Below are positions 1 through 7,059 of a stretch of 38,766 nt of DNA, one piece after another; within the stretch, counting starts at the first letter, position 1, and the number at the start of each line of letters is the position of its first letter. Source of the stretch: JAAYEA01 sp012689325 (lineage in GTDB: Bacteria > Chloroflexota > Anaerolineae > JAAYEA01). Where the stretch lies: positions 1-38,766 of the forward strand of contig DAITVZ010000051.1 in the NCBI GenBank assembly GCA_036841525.1, read 5' to 3'. The notes below the pieces were generated by a model. That model saw only the letters and a list, made by a program, of their open reading frames with translations. It did not search any database and was not told the origin of the DNA. The position numbers were made by a program, and so were the translations under genes.

Positions 1-66
1 TAACCTATGCCAATTAGTTGGAGCAGATGACACAAGGTTCGCCCCTACCGCTCCCCGTTTTGCGTT

Positions 67-852
67 CTACCTTCGCCAAAGGGCCTCGTCCTGCAAGCAC
101 TCCAGATGCGTCACCAGGCGGTAGCCGAGGCGGCGGGCCTGGTCGGCGATGCGCACCACGTGGGTCAGCTCCTGGTCGCCGGCGTGGAGCCAGGCCACCC
201 AGTCATGCAGCATCACCGGCATGTGCTCGTCGCGGGCCGCCCGCTCCTCGATGGCGGCGAGGATGTACTCCATGGGGTCGCCGTGCTCGCGTCGGTACAT
301 CCAACTGGTGTCGCCGTGGCCGCTGGGGAAGCCCATGATCTCCGGGTGGCCCAACCGCCCATAGTCGACGAACGCGCGCGACTCGTCTTCGCCCATCAGG
401 AAGGTATTGATCATGCGCAGCCCGAGGCTCGCCATCATCTCGAACTCGGCGCGGGATTTGGCAGTCTGGTCAAAGCCCTGCAGCCGCGGGCCGTCCTTGC
501 CGCCGGTGCCGCAGATGCTCACGCCCACCGGCGCCTTGCCGAACACGGCGCGGTGCGCGGCGAAGGAGCGCTCATAGTTGGCGCGCAGCTCTTCGAGCGG
601 ACGCCCGCGCTCGTAGCCCAGGCCGATGTGGGTGTGGCTGTGGTCCTGGAGGTCAAAGAGGGGATCGCCGGCCACCTCGCGGCCAAAGGCGGCAAAGAGC
701 GCGCGGTCGCCGTCCAACGTGCCGCCGCAACAGAAGAAAGTGGCGGGGATGGCGTGCTTGCGGTGGACCTGGATCACCTTGTCCAGGAACCCGCCCATGC
801 CCTGCGCGGGATCGCGCTCGGTATCGTAGCGCAAGAGAAAGAGCTTGGTCAT
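67..852 (-). CDS. polysaccharide deacetylase-family protein (NodB-like fold)
   Basis: A 261-residue protein of the CE4/NodB-like deacetylase superfamily, which removes acyl groups from sugars or related substrates using a metal held by Asp and two His. The first motif is RYDTE (D10) near the N-terminus and the second is HSHTH (H71 and H75). An AIPATFF strand, typical of the fold, lies between them at about residues 34-40. There is no signal peptide, so it is probably cytoplasmic. The ATG at 852 overlaps the stop of the upstream GT87 gene in an ATGA (849-852), so the two are translationally coupled. The open frame continues upstream inside the GT87 gene, but that extension is a shadow. The coupling suggests a role in making or modifying a glycan or glycolipid; the substrate is unknown. 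Confidence 0.8.
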   Translation of the reverse strand: MTKLFLLRYDTERDPAQGMGGFLDKVIQVHRKHAIPATFFCCGGTLDGDRALFAAFGREVAGDPLFDLQDHSHTHIGLGYERGRPLEELRANYERSFAAHRAVFGKAPVGVSICGTGGKDGPRLQGFDQTAKSRAEFEMMASLGLRMINTFLMGEDESRAFVDYGRLGHPEIMGFPSGHGDTSWMYRREHGDPMEYILAAIEERAARDEHMPVMLHDWVAWLHAGDQELTHVVRIADQARRLGYRLVTHLECLQDEALWRR

Positions 853-2135
853 GGCGTCTCCCCAAGGTTGTGGCGGCCAGACGGCGCCAACTTGGGCCTG
901 GTCAGCTCGATGGCGAGGAACCCGCCCACCAGGCCCAACAGCGCCAGCATGACCACGGGGATATGGGTGGCAGGGTCCAGCCAGAAGTAGCCTTCCATGA
1001 GCCGGTCGCCGACGGCGGCATACATAGCCACCATCCAGACATCCTGCAGCGCGTATAGCACAAACAGCCAGGTCGCCACGTGGTATTCGCGGCGGACGGG
1101 CAGCTCGGCGGCCAGCCAGGTAAAGACCACGATCCCCAGCGTGATCTCCCAGATCACGTCCAGCCAGAGGAAGGCGGCCAGGTAAAGCAGCCAAGCCATC
1201 TCGACTCCCGCGGCCCGGTCCACGGCGGGGGCGTTCCAGCGGCGCACCATGGAGCGCACGCCCAGCACGATCAGTGGGAGCTCGAGGATGACCTTGACCA
1301 CGGTGACCACCACGCGCACCGCCGGGCTGACGCCGAAGGAGTGATAGGCGATCTGCAACAGCGAGTGGTTGTAGCCCAGGGAGGGCTCGGCGCCGGCCCA
1401 GAAAAAGTTGTCGGTCATGCCCAGGAGAAAGCTGGCATAGTCGCGGTACTGCGCCAGGCCATAGTCCCAGCCGGCCAGCAGCATCCAGGCGAGGGCGGTT
1501 CCCAGGTAAGCCGACAGGGTCCAGGCCCACAGGCGCAGGGCGAAGCGCCAGCGGCCGATGAGCAGCGGGACGCCCAGGGCGAAGGCCCAATGGGGCTTGA
1601 CCTGCAAGATGACCCAGGCCACCGCCACGGCGAGGGGCAGCCGCTCCTCGACCACGGCATAGATCAGCAGGCTGGCCAGCAAGCAGAGGATGGTATAGAC
1701 ATTCAGAAAGCTCAGGTCGCCATAGAAGGCGCCGTAGATCAGCCAGAGCGGCAGGAGCGCCTCCAGCATGGCCAGGGGGCGGGCCATCTGCCAGCGCTTG
1801 AAGAGCTGCCGCCAGAGCAGATAGAGGGCTACACCGGAGGCCAGGGTCAGCAGGCTATGGGCCACGGCCACGACGGGGAAGGGCAGCCGGCTGGCCGGGT
1901 CGCAAGCGGCGGCGTATAGCGGAGAGTAGTGATAGACGTCGGGGGTTGGCAAGGGGCCGACCCAGTAGAGGTCCTGGCGCGCCGCCAGCCGCCGGGCGGC
2001 CTCCAGGTTGAGCGCCAAATCCTGACCCGCCCAATCGGCCGAGCCGGTCGGAATGATCCCCGCCAGCGTGGCCAGGTGCACCGGCACGCGGACAAGGGCA
2101 TAGAGGATGGCGATCACCATCAGCACCTTGCGCAT
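849..2135 (-). CDS. GT87 family membrane glycosyltransferase (DUF2029)
   Basis: A 428-residue polytopic membrane protein beginning MRKVLMVIAILYALVRV, with many hydrophobic segments through to the C-terminus. After the first membrane helix comes an Asp-containing loop (SADWAGQDLAL), then an ARQDLYW...YHYSPLYA stretch. This is the arrangement seen in GT87/GT-C polyprenyl-phosphate-sugar-dependent mannosyltransferases. Such enzymes use a lipid-linked sugar on the outer face of the membrane. The ATG at 2135 is preceded by GGAAGG; the frame stays open upstream, but only as a shadow of the HepT gene. The downstream deacetylase overlaps it by 4 bp. Acceptor and donor cannot be told from sequence. 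Confidence 0.8.
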   Translation of the reverse strand: MRKVLMVIAILYALVRVPVHLATLAGIIPTGSADWAGQDLALNLEAARRLAARQDLYWVGPLPTPDVYHYSPLYAAACDPASRLPFPVVAVAHSLLTLASGVALYLLWRQLFKRWQMARPLAMLEALLPLWLIYGAFYGDLSFLNVYTILCLLASLLIYAVVEERLPLAVAVAWVILQVKPHWAFALGVPLLIGRWRFALRLWAWTLSAYLGTALAWMLLAGWDYGLAQYRDYASFLLGMTDNFFWAGAEPSLGYNHSLLQIAYHSFGVSPAVRVVVTVVKVILELPLIVLGVRSMVRRWNAPAVDRAAGVEMAWLLYLAAFLWLDVIWEITLGIVVFTWLAAELPVRREYHVATWLFVLYALQDVWMVAMYAAVGDRLMEGYFWLDPATHIPVVMLALLGLVGGFLAIELTRPKLAPSGRHNLGETP

Positions 2136-2169
2136 GAGCTTACCTTCCGGTAGGGAAGCCTTTCTCGCC

Positions 2170-2526
2170 TCACTCTGATCCCTCCAACTCGAGCATGTGA
2201 GCCCGTACCTCTGTGTAGAGGATCGGCACATCGTGGCACGCTGTGCTCCACACGATGTCGTGTGCGATGGATGCGTAGGCATGGATCAGGCGGTTGCGAA
2301 GCGCGATGATCCGCCGCGCATTGTGGATGCGTTGCTCCAGAGATGGCGCAACGCGAAGAGCCTGATTCATGGCTTCGCCGATAATCGCGAGCTGCCGCTC
2401 GACCGCCGATTGCAGCAGAGGGTCCTGCAAGTAGGCGTCGAGATCCTTCCCTTTGGTGAAAGTGTCAATCAGTTGAGCTGCGGCGAGGATGTCAAACAGG
2501 TACTTGCGCAGGTCATCTCTAGCCAT
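2170..2526 (-). CDS. hepT: HepT-like (HEPN domain) toxin / ribonuclease
   Basis: A 118-residue all-helical HEPN protein (DUF86). It carries the diagnostic RX4HXY motif as RNRLIHAY, with R77, H82 and Y84. In characterised MntA-HepT pairs the toxin is an RNase whose motif tyrosine is adenylylated by MntA. The start is the ATG at 2526, lying inside the end of the nucleotidyltransferase gene (8-bp overlap). This antitoxin-first order is usual for the module. All key residues are present, so the toxin looks intact. Confidence 0.85.
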   Translation of the reverse strand: MARDDLRKYLFDILAAAQLIDTFTKGKDLDAYLQDPLLQSAVERQLAIIGEAMNQALRVAPSLEQRIHNARRIIALRNRLIHAYASIAHDIVWSTACHDVPILYTEVRAHMLELEGSE

Positions 2527-2824
2527 AGACCGCCACCTGGGTGTCCAGGACGGAGCGCAGAAAATACGGGTTACGGATAGGGCCATACTCGACCAGGTCT
2601 ACCGGCCTGCCAAAGAGATCCTCCAGGTCGCTCAGGAGACCAAAGTAGGCATCGGCATGGGCCGACGGAGATAGTGGCTCGAACTCGACGGCGAAATCCA
2701 GATCGCTGCGCTGCGGGTCGAAATCGTCGCGCAGGGCCGAGCCAAATACGGCGAGCCGAAGCACGCGGTGCCTGGCGCACAAGCGGGCCAGCTCCCGCCG
2801 ATGCTGCTCAATCAAGCTGTTCAT
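2519..2824 (-). CDS. mntA: MntA-like minimal nucleotidyltransferase (antitoxin)
   Basis: A 101-residue minimal nucleotidyltransferase of the DNA polymerase beta superfamily. The metal-binding motif is GSALRDDFDPQRSDLD (G28, S29, D41, D43), with 11 residues rather than the usual 10 between GS and DxD. A third carboxylate strand follows (GRPVDLVEY). In this family the enzyme AMPylates HepT and neutralises it. AGGAGGGG lies just upstream of the ATG at 2824; an in-frame TTG at 2830 is less well placed. It overlaps hepT by 8 bp. Its start lies 20 bp beyond the YjbQ stop, so read-through from that operon is possible. Confidence 0.85.
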   Translation of the reverse strand: MNSLIEQHRRELARLCARHRVLRLAVFGSALRDDFDPQRSDLDFAVEFEPLSPSAHADAYFGLLSDLEDLFGRPVDLVEYGPIRNPYFLRSVLDTQVAVYG

Positions 2825-2844
2825 CGCCAACCCCTCCTGCTACT

Positions 2845-3276
2845 CTACTCCCCGATCACCTGGACATAATACTCGCGCGAGAGGGGGCCGTCGTATTCGG
2901 CGAAATAGACACGCTGCCTCCCGCCCTTGACGATCTTGCCGCCCGAGATAGGAAAGTAGGCGAAATAGCCGCTGATGACGCCCTTCAGGTGGGCGCCGGC
3001 GTTAAAGCCCAGCCGCCCATCGATATCCAGGTAGCGGTTGTGCCAATAATCGCCCTGGTCGGGGGCCAGCCGCTCCAGGTGCGCGACCACGTCCCGCTCC
3101 AGGCACTCCAGCCCCTCGGTCACCAGCACGCCAGAGGAGGTGTGCGAGGTCATGACGTAGACCAACCCCTCGCCCACGCCGCTCTCGGCCACCACGCGCT
3201 CCACCTCGTCGGTGACGTCCACCAGCTCCTGGCTGCGCCGGGTCTGCACGGTCAGTTTCGTGAGTTTGATCATCAT
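2845..3276 (-). CDS. YjbQ / UPF0047 family protein
   Basis: A 143-residue protein of the UPF0047 (YjbQ) family, small trimeric proteins; some members have weak thiamine-phosphate synthase activity, but their main role is unclear. Conserved features are SHTSSGVLV near residue 45, HNRYLDIDGRLGFNAGAHLK near residue 85 and a GGRQRVYFAEYDGP strand towards the C-terminus. The ATG at 3276 overlaps the amidohydrolase stop in an ATGA; a second ATG follows at once at 3273. It is the last gene of the archaemetzincin-like/amidohydrolase operon. Confidence 0.85.
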   Translation of the reverse strand: MMIKLTKLTVQTRRSQELVDVTDEVERVVAESGVGEGLVYVMTSHTSSGVLVTEGLECLERDVVAHLERLAPDQGDYWHNRYLDIDGRLGFNAGAHLKGVISGYFAYFPISGGKIVKGGRQRVYFAEYDGPLSREYYVQVIGE

Positions 3277-4124
3277 GCCACCTGTTCCTCGCCCAGCAGC
3301 CGCCGGGCGTTATCAGCAAAGACGAGGCGCTGGCAATCGTCGCTCAGCCCCAGGGCGCGGACGGCCCAGGCCATGTTCTTGACCTCCACGCGGGGATAGT
3401 TGGAGCCGAAGAGCAGTTGCTTGCGCAGGCTGCGCTCCCAGAGGGTGAGGGGCACTTGTTCGGCCATGGCAAAGCGCACGAAATCGCGCGGGTTATCGAA
3501 ATAGAGGGCGGAGGTGTCCAGGCAGAGGTTGGGGTACTTAGCCGCCAGCGCCGCCGCCTCCAGCACCCAGGGCCAGGCGAGGTGGGCCAGCACCACGTTC
3601 AACTGCGGCAGGTCGTGGGCGATATCCTCGAAGCGGGAGGGGTGGCCGTATTTGGCCTGCGCGCCCGGCTCCCAGGTCATGCCGGCATGGAAGAGGATCG
3701 GCACGCCCAACTCGGCGGCCTTCTCATAGAGCGGGAAGAAGCGCCGGTCGTCGGGGTAGAACTCTTGGATGCCGGGCGCCAGCTTCAAGCCGCGCAGCCC
3801 CAGGTCGCCGACGGCCCGCGCCAGCACCTCAGGGGCGTCGGGGCGATAGGGGTCCACGCTGGCAAAGCCGATGAAGCGGTCGCACATGCGGCAGAGCTCG
3901 GCGATCTGCTCGTTGGAATAGATCTGGCAGCCACGGGTGCGGGTGGTGTCGATGGGGAGGAGCACGGCCCGCTCGAGCCCAGCCACGTCCAGCTCGAGCA
4001 GAAAGGTCTCCAGCGGCTGGGCGCGGTTGCGGATATAGAAGACGTCGCGGGCGATGCGCGCCAAGTCGGGATAGCGGGCGATCATCTCTTCCACCAGCAG
4101 CGGGTGGGTGTGGAAATCGATCAT
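3273..4124 (-). CDS. amidohydrolase-2 family metal-dependent hydrolase
   Basis: A 283-residue TIM-barrel hydrolase of the amidohydrolase_2 family (PF04909), whose members include decarboxylases such as ACMSD and lactone or amide hydrolases. It starts MIDFHTHP, giving the HxH metal site on strand 1. Later come FHAG (strand 5), AHLAWPW (strand 6) and the FGSNYPR motif carrying the strand-8 acidic/polar position. That last motif has Asn where many relatives have Asp (FGSDxP), which could affect catalysis. The ATG at 4124 follows AGGAGG. It sits 24 bp after the archaemetzincin-like gene and overlaps the YjbQ gene by 4 bp. Confidence 0.8.
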   Translation of the reverse strand: MIDFHTHPLLVEEMIARYPDLARIARDVFYIRNRAQPLETFLLELDVAGLERAVLLPIDTTRTRGCQIYSNEQIAELCRMCDRFIGFASVDPYRPDAPEVLARAVGDLGLRGLKLAPGIQEFYPDDRRFFPLYEKAAELGVPILFHAGMTWEPGAQAKYGHPSRFEDIAHDLPQLNVVLAHLAWPWVLEAAALAAKYPNLCLDTSALYFDNPRDFVRFAMAEQVPLTLWERSLRKQLLFGSNYPRVEVKNMAWAVRALGLSDDCQRLVFADNARRLLGEEQVA

Positions 4125-4148
4125 GGCGGTTGGGCCTCCTCGGGGCGC

Positions 4149-4856
4149 CTAGTTGACGCCCAAATGCGAATCCATCATCACGCGCAAGAGGTCTTGCCAG
4201 CAATCGTCGCACAGCAGGATGTTGGCGCTCAGCTCGCGCATGGTCATCTCGACGAGCTCGTCGAGGCTATGGGCCTCGCTCAGGACGCAAAGGTTGGCGC
4301 AGTGGCGCTCGCCGGAGGGCGATGGCAACGCGTGGGGCCGCCCCGGCTGGGGAAGCCCGAACAGGTGCCCCACCTGGTGCGCCACCGTCCGGCGCACGGC
4401 AAAGAGGCGCACCCGCTCGTCGCGAATCCGGCGCAACGGCGCCACCGAGACCACGGCCACGCGCCCCGGCACCAGCAGCGCCAGCGCCTCCTCGCCGACG
4501 GCGTCGCCCTGCGCCACGTCCAGCGGCTGGCCGATCAGCGAGAGGTCATAGTGGGGGTTCTGCCGCTGCCACGGCTCGTTCAAGATCGTCTCGGCGAGCT
4601 TGGCGCCGTTGACCGTCCCACGCTGGGCGTCCAGGCTCTGGTCGACGTACCAGCGATAGCTGCGGTAGGGCGCGTCCGCGGGCAGCGAGGGGATCTCCCA
4701 ATCGCCAAAGGCGTTGATCACCGGCGCGGCCTGCAGCCAGCCCCGGTGGAACCCCGTCTCTTGGAGCCGGCCCGCGACCTTGATCACCGCGTCAAGGGCG
4801 AAATGCACCTCCAAGGCCTCCACGGCGTCGGTCCAGCTCACGGACATGTTTTTCAT
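4149..4856 (-). CDS. archaemetzincin-like protein with Glu-to-Gln catalytic change
   Basis: A 235-residue protein whose C-terminal half matches archaemetzincin zinc proteases: an AVVSVAPLR strand, then AHQVGHLFGL (H160, H164, G167), then HCANLC (H185, C186, C190) and CDDC (C216, C219). These correspond to the HExxHxxGxxH site and the CxxC structural zinc site. Two things differ. The general-base Glu is Gln161 (codon CAG), and about 16 Pro/Gly-rich residues separate GL from the third zinc ligand and its Cys. The protein probably binds zinc but should have little or no peptidase activity. GGAGAGG precedes the ATG at 4856, and the frame is intact. It leads an operon with an amidohydrolase and YjbQ. 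Confidence 0.65.
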   Translation of the reverse strand: MKNMSVSWTDAVEALEVHFALDAVIKVAGRLQETGFHRGWLQAAPVINAFGDWEIPSLPADAPYRSYRWYVDQSLDAQRGTVNGAKLAETILNEPWQRQNPHYDLSLIGQPLDVAQGDAVGEEALALLVPGRVAVVSVAPLRRIRDERVRLFAVRRTVAHQVGHLFGLPQPGRPHALPSPSGERHCANLCVLSEAHSLDELVEMTMRELSANILLCDDCWQDLLRVMMDSHLGVN

Positions 4857-4895
4857 CGGCCTCTCCGCGTCGTGCTCTACGGCAGCATGGGCGTG

Positions 4896-4924
4896 ATTAT
4901 AGCACCTTCGCGGCGATTCGTCCA
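4896..4924 (-). promoter_or_regulatory. sigma70-type promoter for the archaemetzincin-like operon
   Basis: On the minus strand TGGACG (4924-4919) and a perfect TATAAT (4901-4896) are 17 bp apart. They lie about 40 bp upstream of the ATG at 4856, in the 100-bp spacer after the dehydratase gene. Confidence 0.65.
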
Positions 4925-4956
4925 CCGGTCTTGGGGCTGGGCGGGCAGGCGCCTCG

Positions 4957-6270
4957 CTATTTGTCCCAGCGGCGGTCGGGCTGCCAGAAGCCCAGCTTGG
5001 GCGCGTTCCACTCGTCCGTCGGCTCAAAGAGGCCGGGGAAGCGGAGGTTGGCCTCGATGGCCTCATAGTTCAGGTCCACGCCCAGCCCGGGCTTCTCCGG
5101 CACGGCGACATAGCCCGCCTGCAAGTAATCCTCCGGCAGGCCGGTCACCAGCTCGCGCCAGAAGGGGAGGTCCAGGCCATGGTGCTCCAGCGCGACGAAA
5201 CTGGAGAGGGCCGCGGCGCAGTGGACGTTGGCCATGAAAGCGATGGGCGACCCGGCAAAGTGCAGCACCGTGGGCAGCCCGTAGCGCTCGGCATAGTCGA
5301 CGACCTTTTTCGTCTCCAACATGCCGCCAGCGGTGAGCAGGTCGGGCTGGATGATGTCCACGGCGCGGCGCTCGATCATCTCGCGAAAGCCGTCCCAGAG
5401 ATAGATGTTCTCGCCGTCCAGGGTGGGCACATTGATGGCGCGGGTGACCTCTTCCCAGGCGTCCAGGTCCCACCAGGGCATCAGGTCCTCCATCCAGGCC
5501 AGGCCATAGGGCTCCAGCGCCCGGCCCAGGCGGATGGCGTCGTTGGTCGTCACGGGGCCAAAGTGGTCCACGGCCAGCGGCATCTCCCAGCCCACCGCCT
5601 GCCGCACCGCCGCGACGATCTCCGCAAAGCGGGCGATGCCGCGGTCCGTGAGCTGCGCGCCGAGGGTCGCGCCGCGGGCCTTGACGCGCCCGGGCATGCT
5701 CAACTCGTGCTGGGTGGGCGATCCGGCGACGCCGTCGGGGACATGGCCTTCCAGCACGCGCATGCCCACGTCGAATTTGATAAAGGTGAGGCCCAGGGCC
5801 TTGCGCCCCAGCACGCGCTGGGCGTAGGCCTCCGGCGTGGGGTCGGCGGGGGTGGGCGTATCGGCATAGAGGCGGACCTTGTCGCGGTACTTGCCGCCGA
5901 GGAACTGGTAGCAGGGCACGCCATAGACCTTGCCCACCAAGTCCCAGAGGGCGATCTCGATGCCGGAGACGCCGCCGCCCTCGCGGCCCCAGTTGCCGAA
6001 GCGCTTGATGGCGCTGTAGATCATGTCCACGTTGCAGGGGTTCTGGCCCACGAGAAAGCTCTTGAACTGCAGGGCGTTCTCCTTGTGGCCGGCGTCGCGC
6101 ACCTCGCCGATGCCATAGACCCCCTGGTTGGTGTCGATGCGGATGATGGGATAGTCATAATTGCTGCACACCACCGCCGCGCGCAGGTCGGTGATCTTGA
6201 GCTGCGATGGGCTGGAGCCGGTACGGATGGCGTTCTCGATGCGGCCGAGGGCGGCGTCTTCCTTGGGCAT
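4957..6270 (-). CDS. mandelate racemase/muconate lactonizing enzyme family sugar-acid dehydratase
   Basis: A 437-residue member of the enolase superfamily, which dehydrates or epimerises acid sugars by abstracting a proton alpha to a carboxylate bound to Mg2+. It has an N-terminal capping domain (to about residue 140) and a barrel. The barrel carries FIKFD on strand 2, VDHFG (Asp ligand), MEDL (Glu ligand), DGEN (Glu ligand) and, later, VLHFAG with a candidate catalytic His. The usual second Lys of KxK is Asp here, as in several dehydratase groups rather than racemases. About 40 extra residues follow strand 2. AGGAGGT lies 8 bp before the ATG at 6270. Its place in a glycosidase cluster supports a D-galactonate- or mannonate-type dehydratase, but the exact acid is not determinable. 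Confidence 0.8.
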   Translation of the reverse strand: MPKEDAALGRIENAIRTGSSPSQLKITDLRAAVVCSNYDYPIIRIDTNQGVYGIGEVRDAGHKENALQFKSFLVGQNPCNVDMIYSAIKRFGNWGREGGGVSGIEIALWDLVGKVYGVPCYQFLGGKYRDKVRLYADTPTPADPTPEAYAQRVLGRKALGLTFIKFDVGMRVLEGHVPDGVAGSPTQHELSMPGRVKARGATLGAQLTDRGIARFAEIVAAVRQAVGWEMPLAVDHFGPVTTNDAIRLGRALEPYGLAWMEDLMPWWDLDAWEEVTRAINVPTLDGENIYLWDGFREMIERRAVDIIQPDLLTAGGMLETKKVVDYAERYGLPTVLHFAGSPIAFMANVHCAAALSSFVALEHHGLDLPFWRELVTGLPEDYLQAGYVAVPEKPGLGVDLNYEAIEANLRFPGLFEPTDEWNAPKLGFWQPDRRWDK

Positions 6271-6300
6271 GTGTCGGTTACCTCCTGTCAGCTCGGAGAG

Positions 6301-6378
6301 GGGACGCAGACTCTAAGGATTCCCATGACGGGTGCGGGCCCACTCCTGATCCGCCTTCATCCTGAGAATCCGCGTCCC
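6301..6378. repeat. intergenic palindromic element, copy A
   Basis: An imperfect inverted repeat in the spacer between the ThuA-like gene and the dehydratase gene. GGGACGC (6301-6307) pairs with GCGTCCC (6372-6378) and GGATTC (6317-6322) with GAATCC (6366-6371). It belongs to a family seen in five spacers of this window. Confidence 0.7.
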
Positions 6379-6390
6379 ATTCCTGGGTGG

Positions 6391-7050
6391 CTAGACCCGC
6401 CGCGCGGCCCAGCGGATCCCGTTGGCCAGCACTTGGCGAAAGCCAGGGTCGAGCCAGGTGGTGTTGTCGTGGCCGCACTCGAAGCAAAAGACGCGCGATC
6501 GGCCATAGCTCCGCGCCCAGGCGATGGTCTTCATGCTCTTGGGATGGTCGGTGGTGACCAGCACCTCGCAGCCGGGCCCGGCGTCGGCCATCTCGTAGGT
6601 CTCGTCCACCAGCGGCCAGTCGGACAGCCCCCAGGTGATGGGGTGGGCCGGATCGACCACGTGGAGGCGCAATCGCTCGTCGTGGCTATAGGAGGCCAGC
6701 CGGCGGTCCGCGATGCCGACGATGTCGTTCCAGGCGGGCCATTCCAGGTAGGCCAGCAGGGCGTGGTGCAGGATGACGAGCCCCTGCTCGGACTGGCCGA
6801 GGGCTTCCAGGGCGGCCTGGTGCTTGCCAGCCAGCCAGGGCTTGGGGCCGTCGGTTGGCTTGTCGCCCAGCATGATGTAAAAGAGCACCGCATCATAGGC
6901 CGCGCGCTCCGCTGGGCGGGAGGAAGCGAAATCGTCCATGTGCTGGACATAGGCGTCGATGCCGGGCAGCTCGCGAAAGAGCTGGTGAAAGTGGACCACG
7001 TCGTAGGCGTGGCCGCCGGTGATCACGGCAAGCTTGATGTCGTTATTCAT
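6391..7050 (-). CDS. ThuA-like domain protein
   Basis: A 219-residue protein of the ThuA-like family (PF06283), a class I glutamine amidotransferase-like fold linked to sugar catabolism, for example trehalose utilisation. Visible features are an N-terminal AVITGGHAYD strand-loop, a central LVILHHALLAYLEWP segment at the nucleophile-elbow position without a Cys nucleophile, and DHPKSMKTIAWARSYGRSRVF near the C-terminus, a common ThuA signature. GGAGGG precedes the ATG at 7050. It starts 9 bp after the GHL6-like gene, so the two are almost certainly co-transcribed. The biochemical role of the family is unsettled. Confidence 0.8.
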   Translation of the reverse strand: MNNDIKLAVITGGHAYDVVHFHQLFRELPGIDAYVQHMDDFASSRPAERAAYDAVLFYIMLGDKPTDGPKPWLAGKHQAALEALGQSEQGLVILHHALLAYLEWPAWNDIVGIADRRLASYSHDERLRLHVVDPAHPITWGLSDWPLVDETYEMADAGPGCEVLVTTDHPKSMKTIAWARSYGRSRVFCFECGHDNTTWLDPGFRQVLANGIRWAARRV

Positions 7051-7059
7051 GTTTCCCTC

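Noticed and set aside
106..990. Long plus-strand open frame opposite the deacetylase and GT87 genes
   Set aside because: Antisense shadow in GC-rich DNA; its product has no domain pattern, while the minus-strand frames show complete family motifs and ribosome-binding sites.
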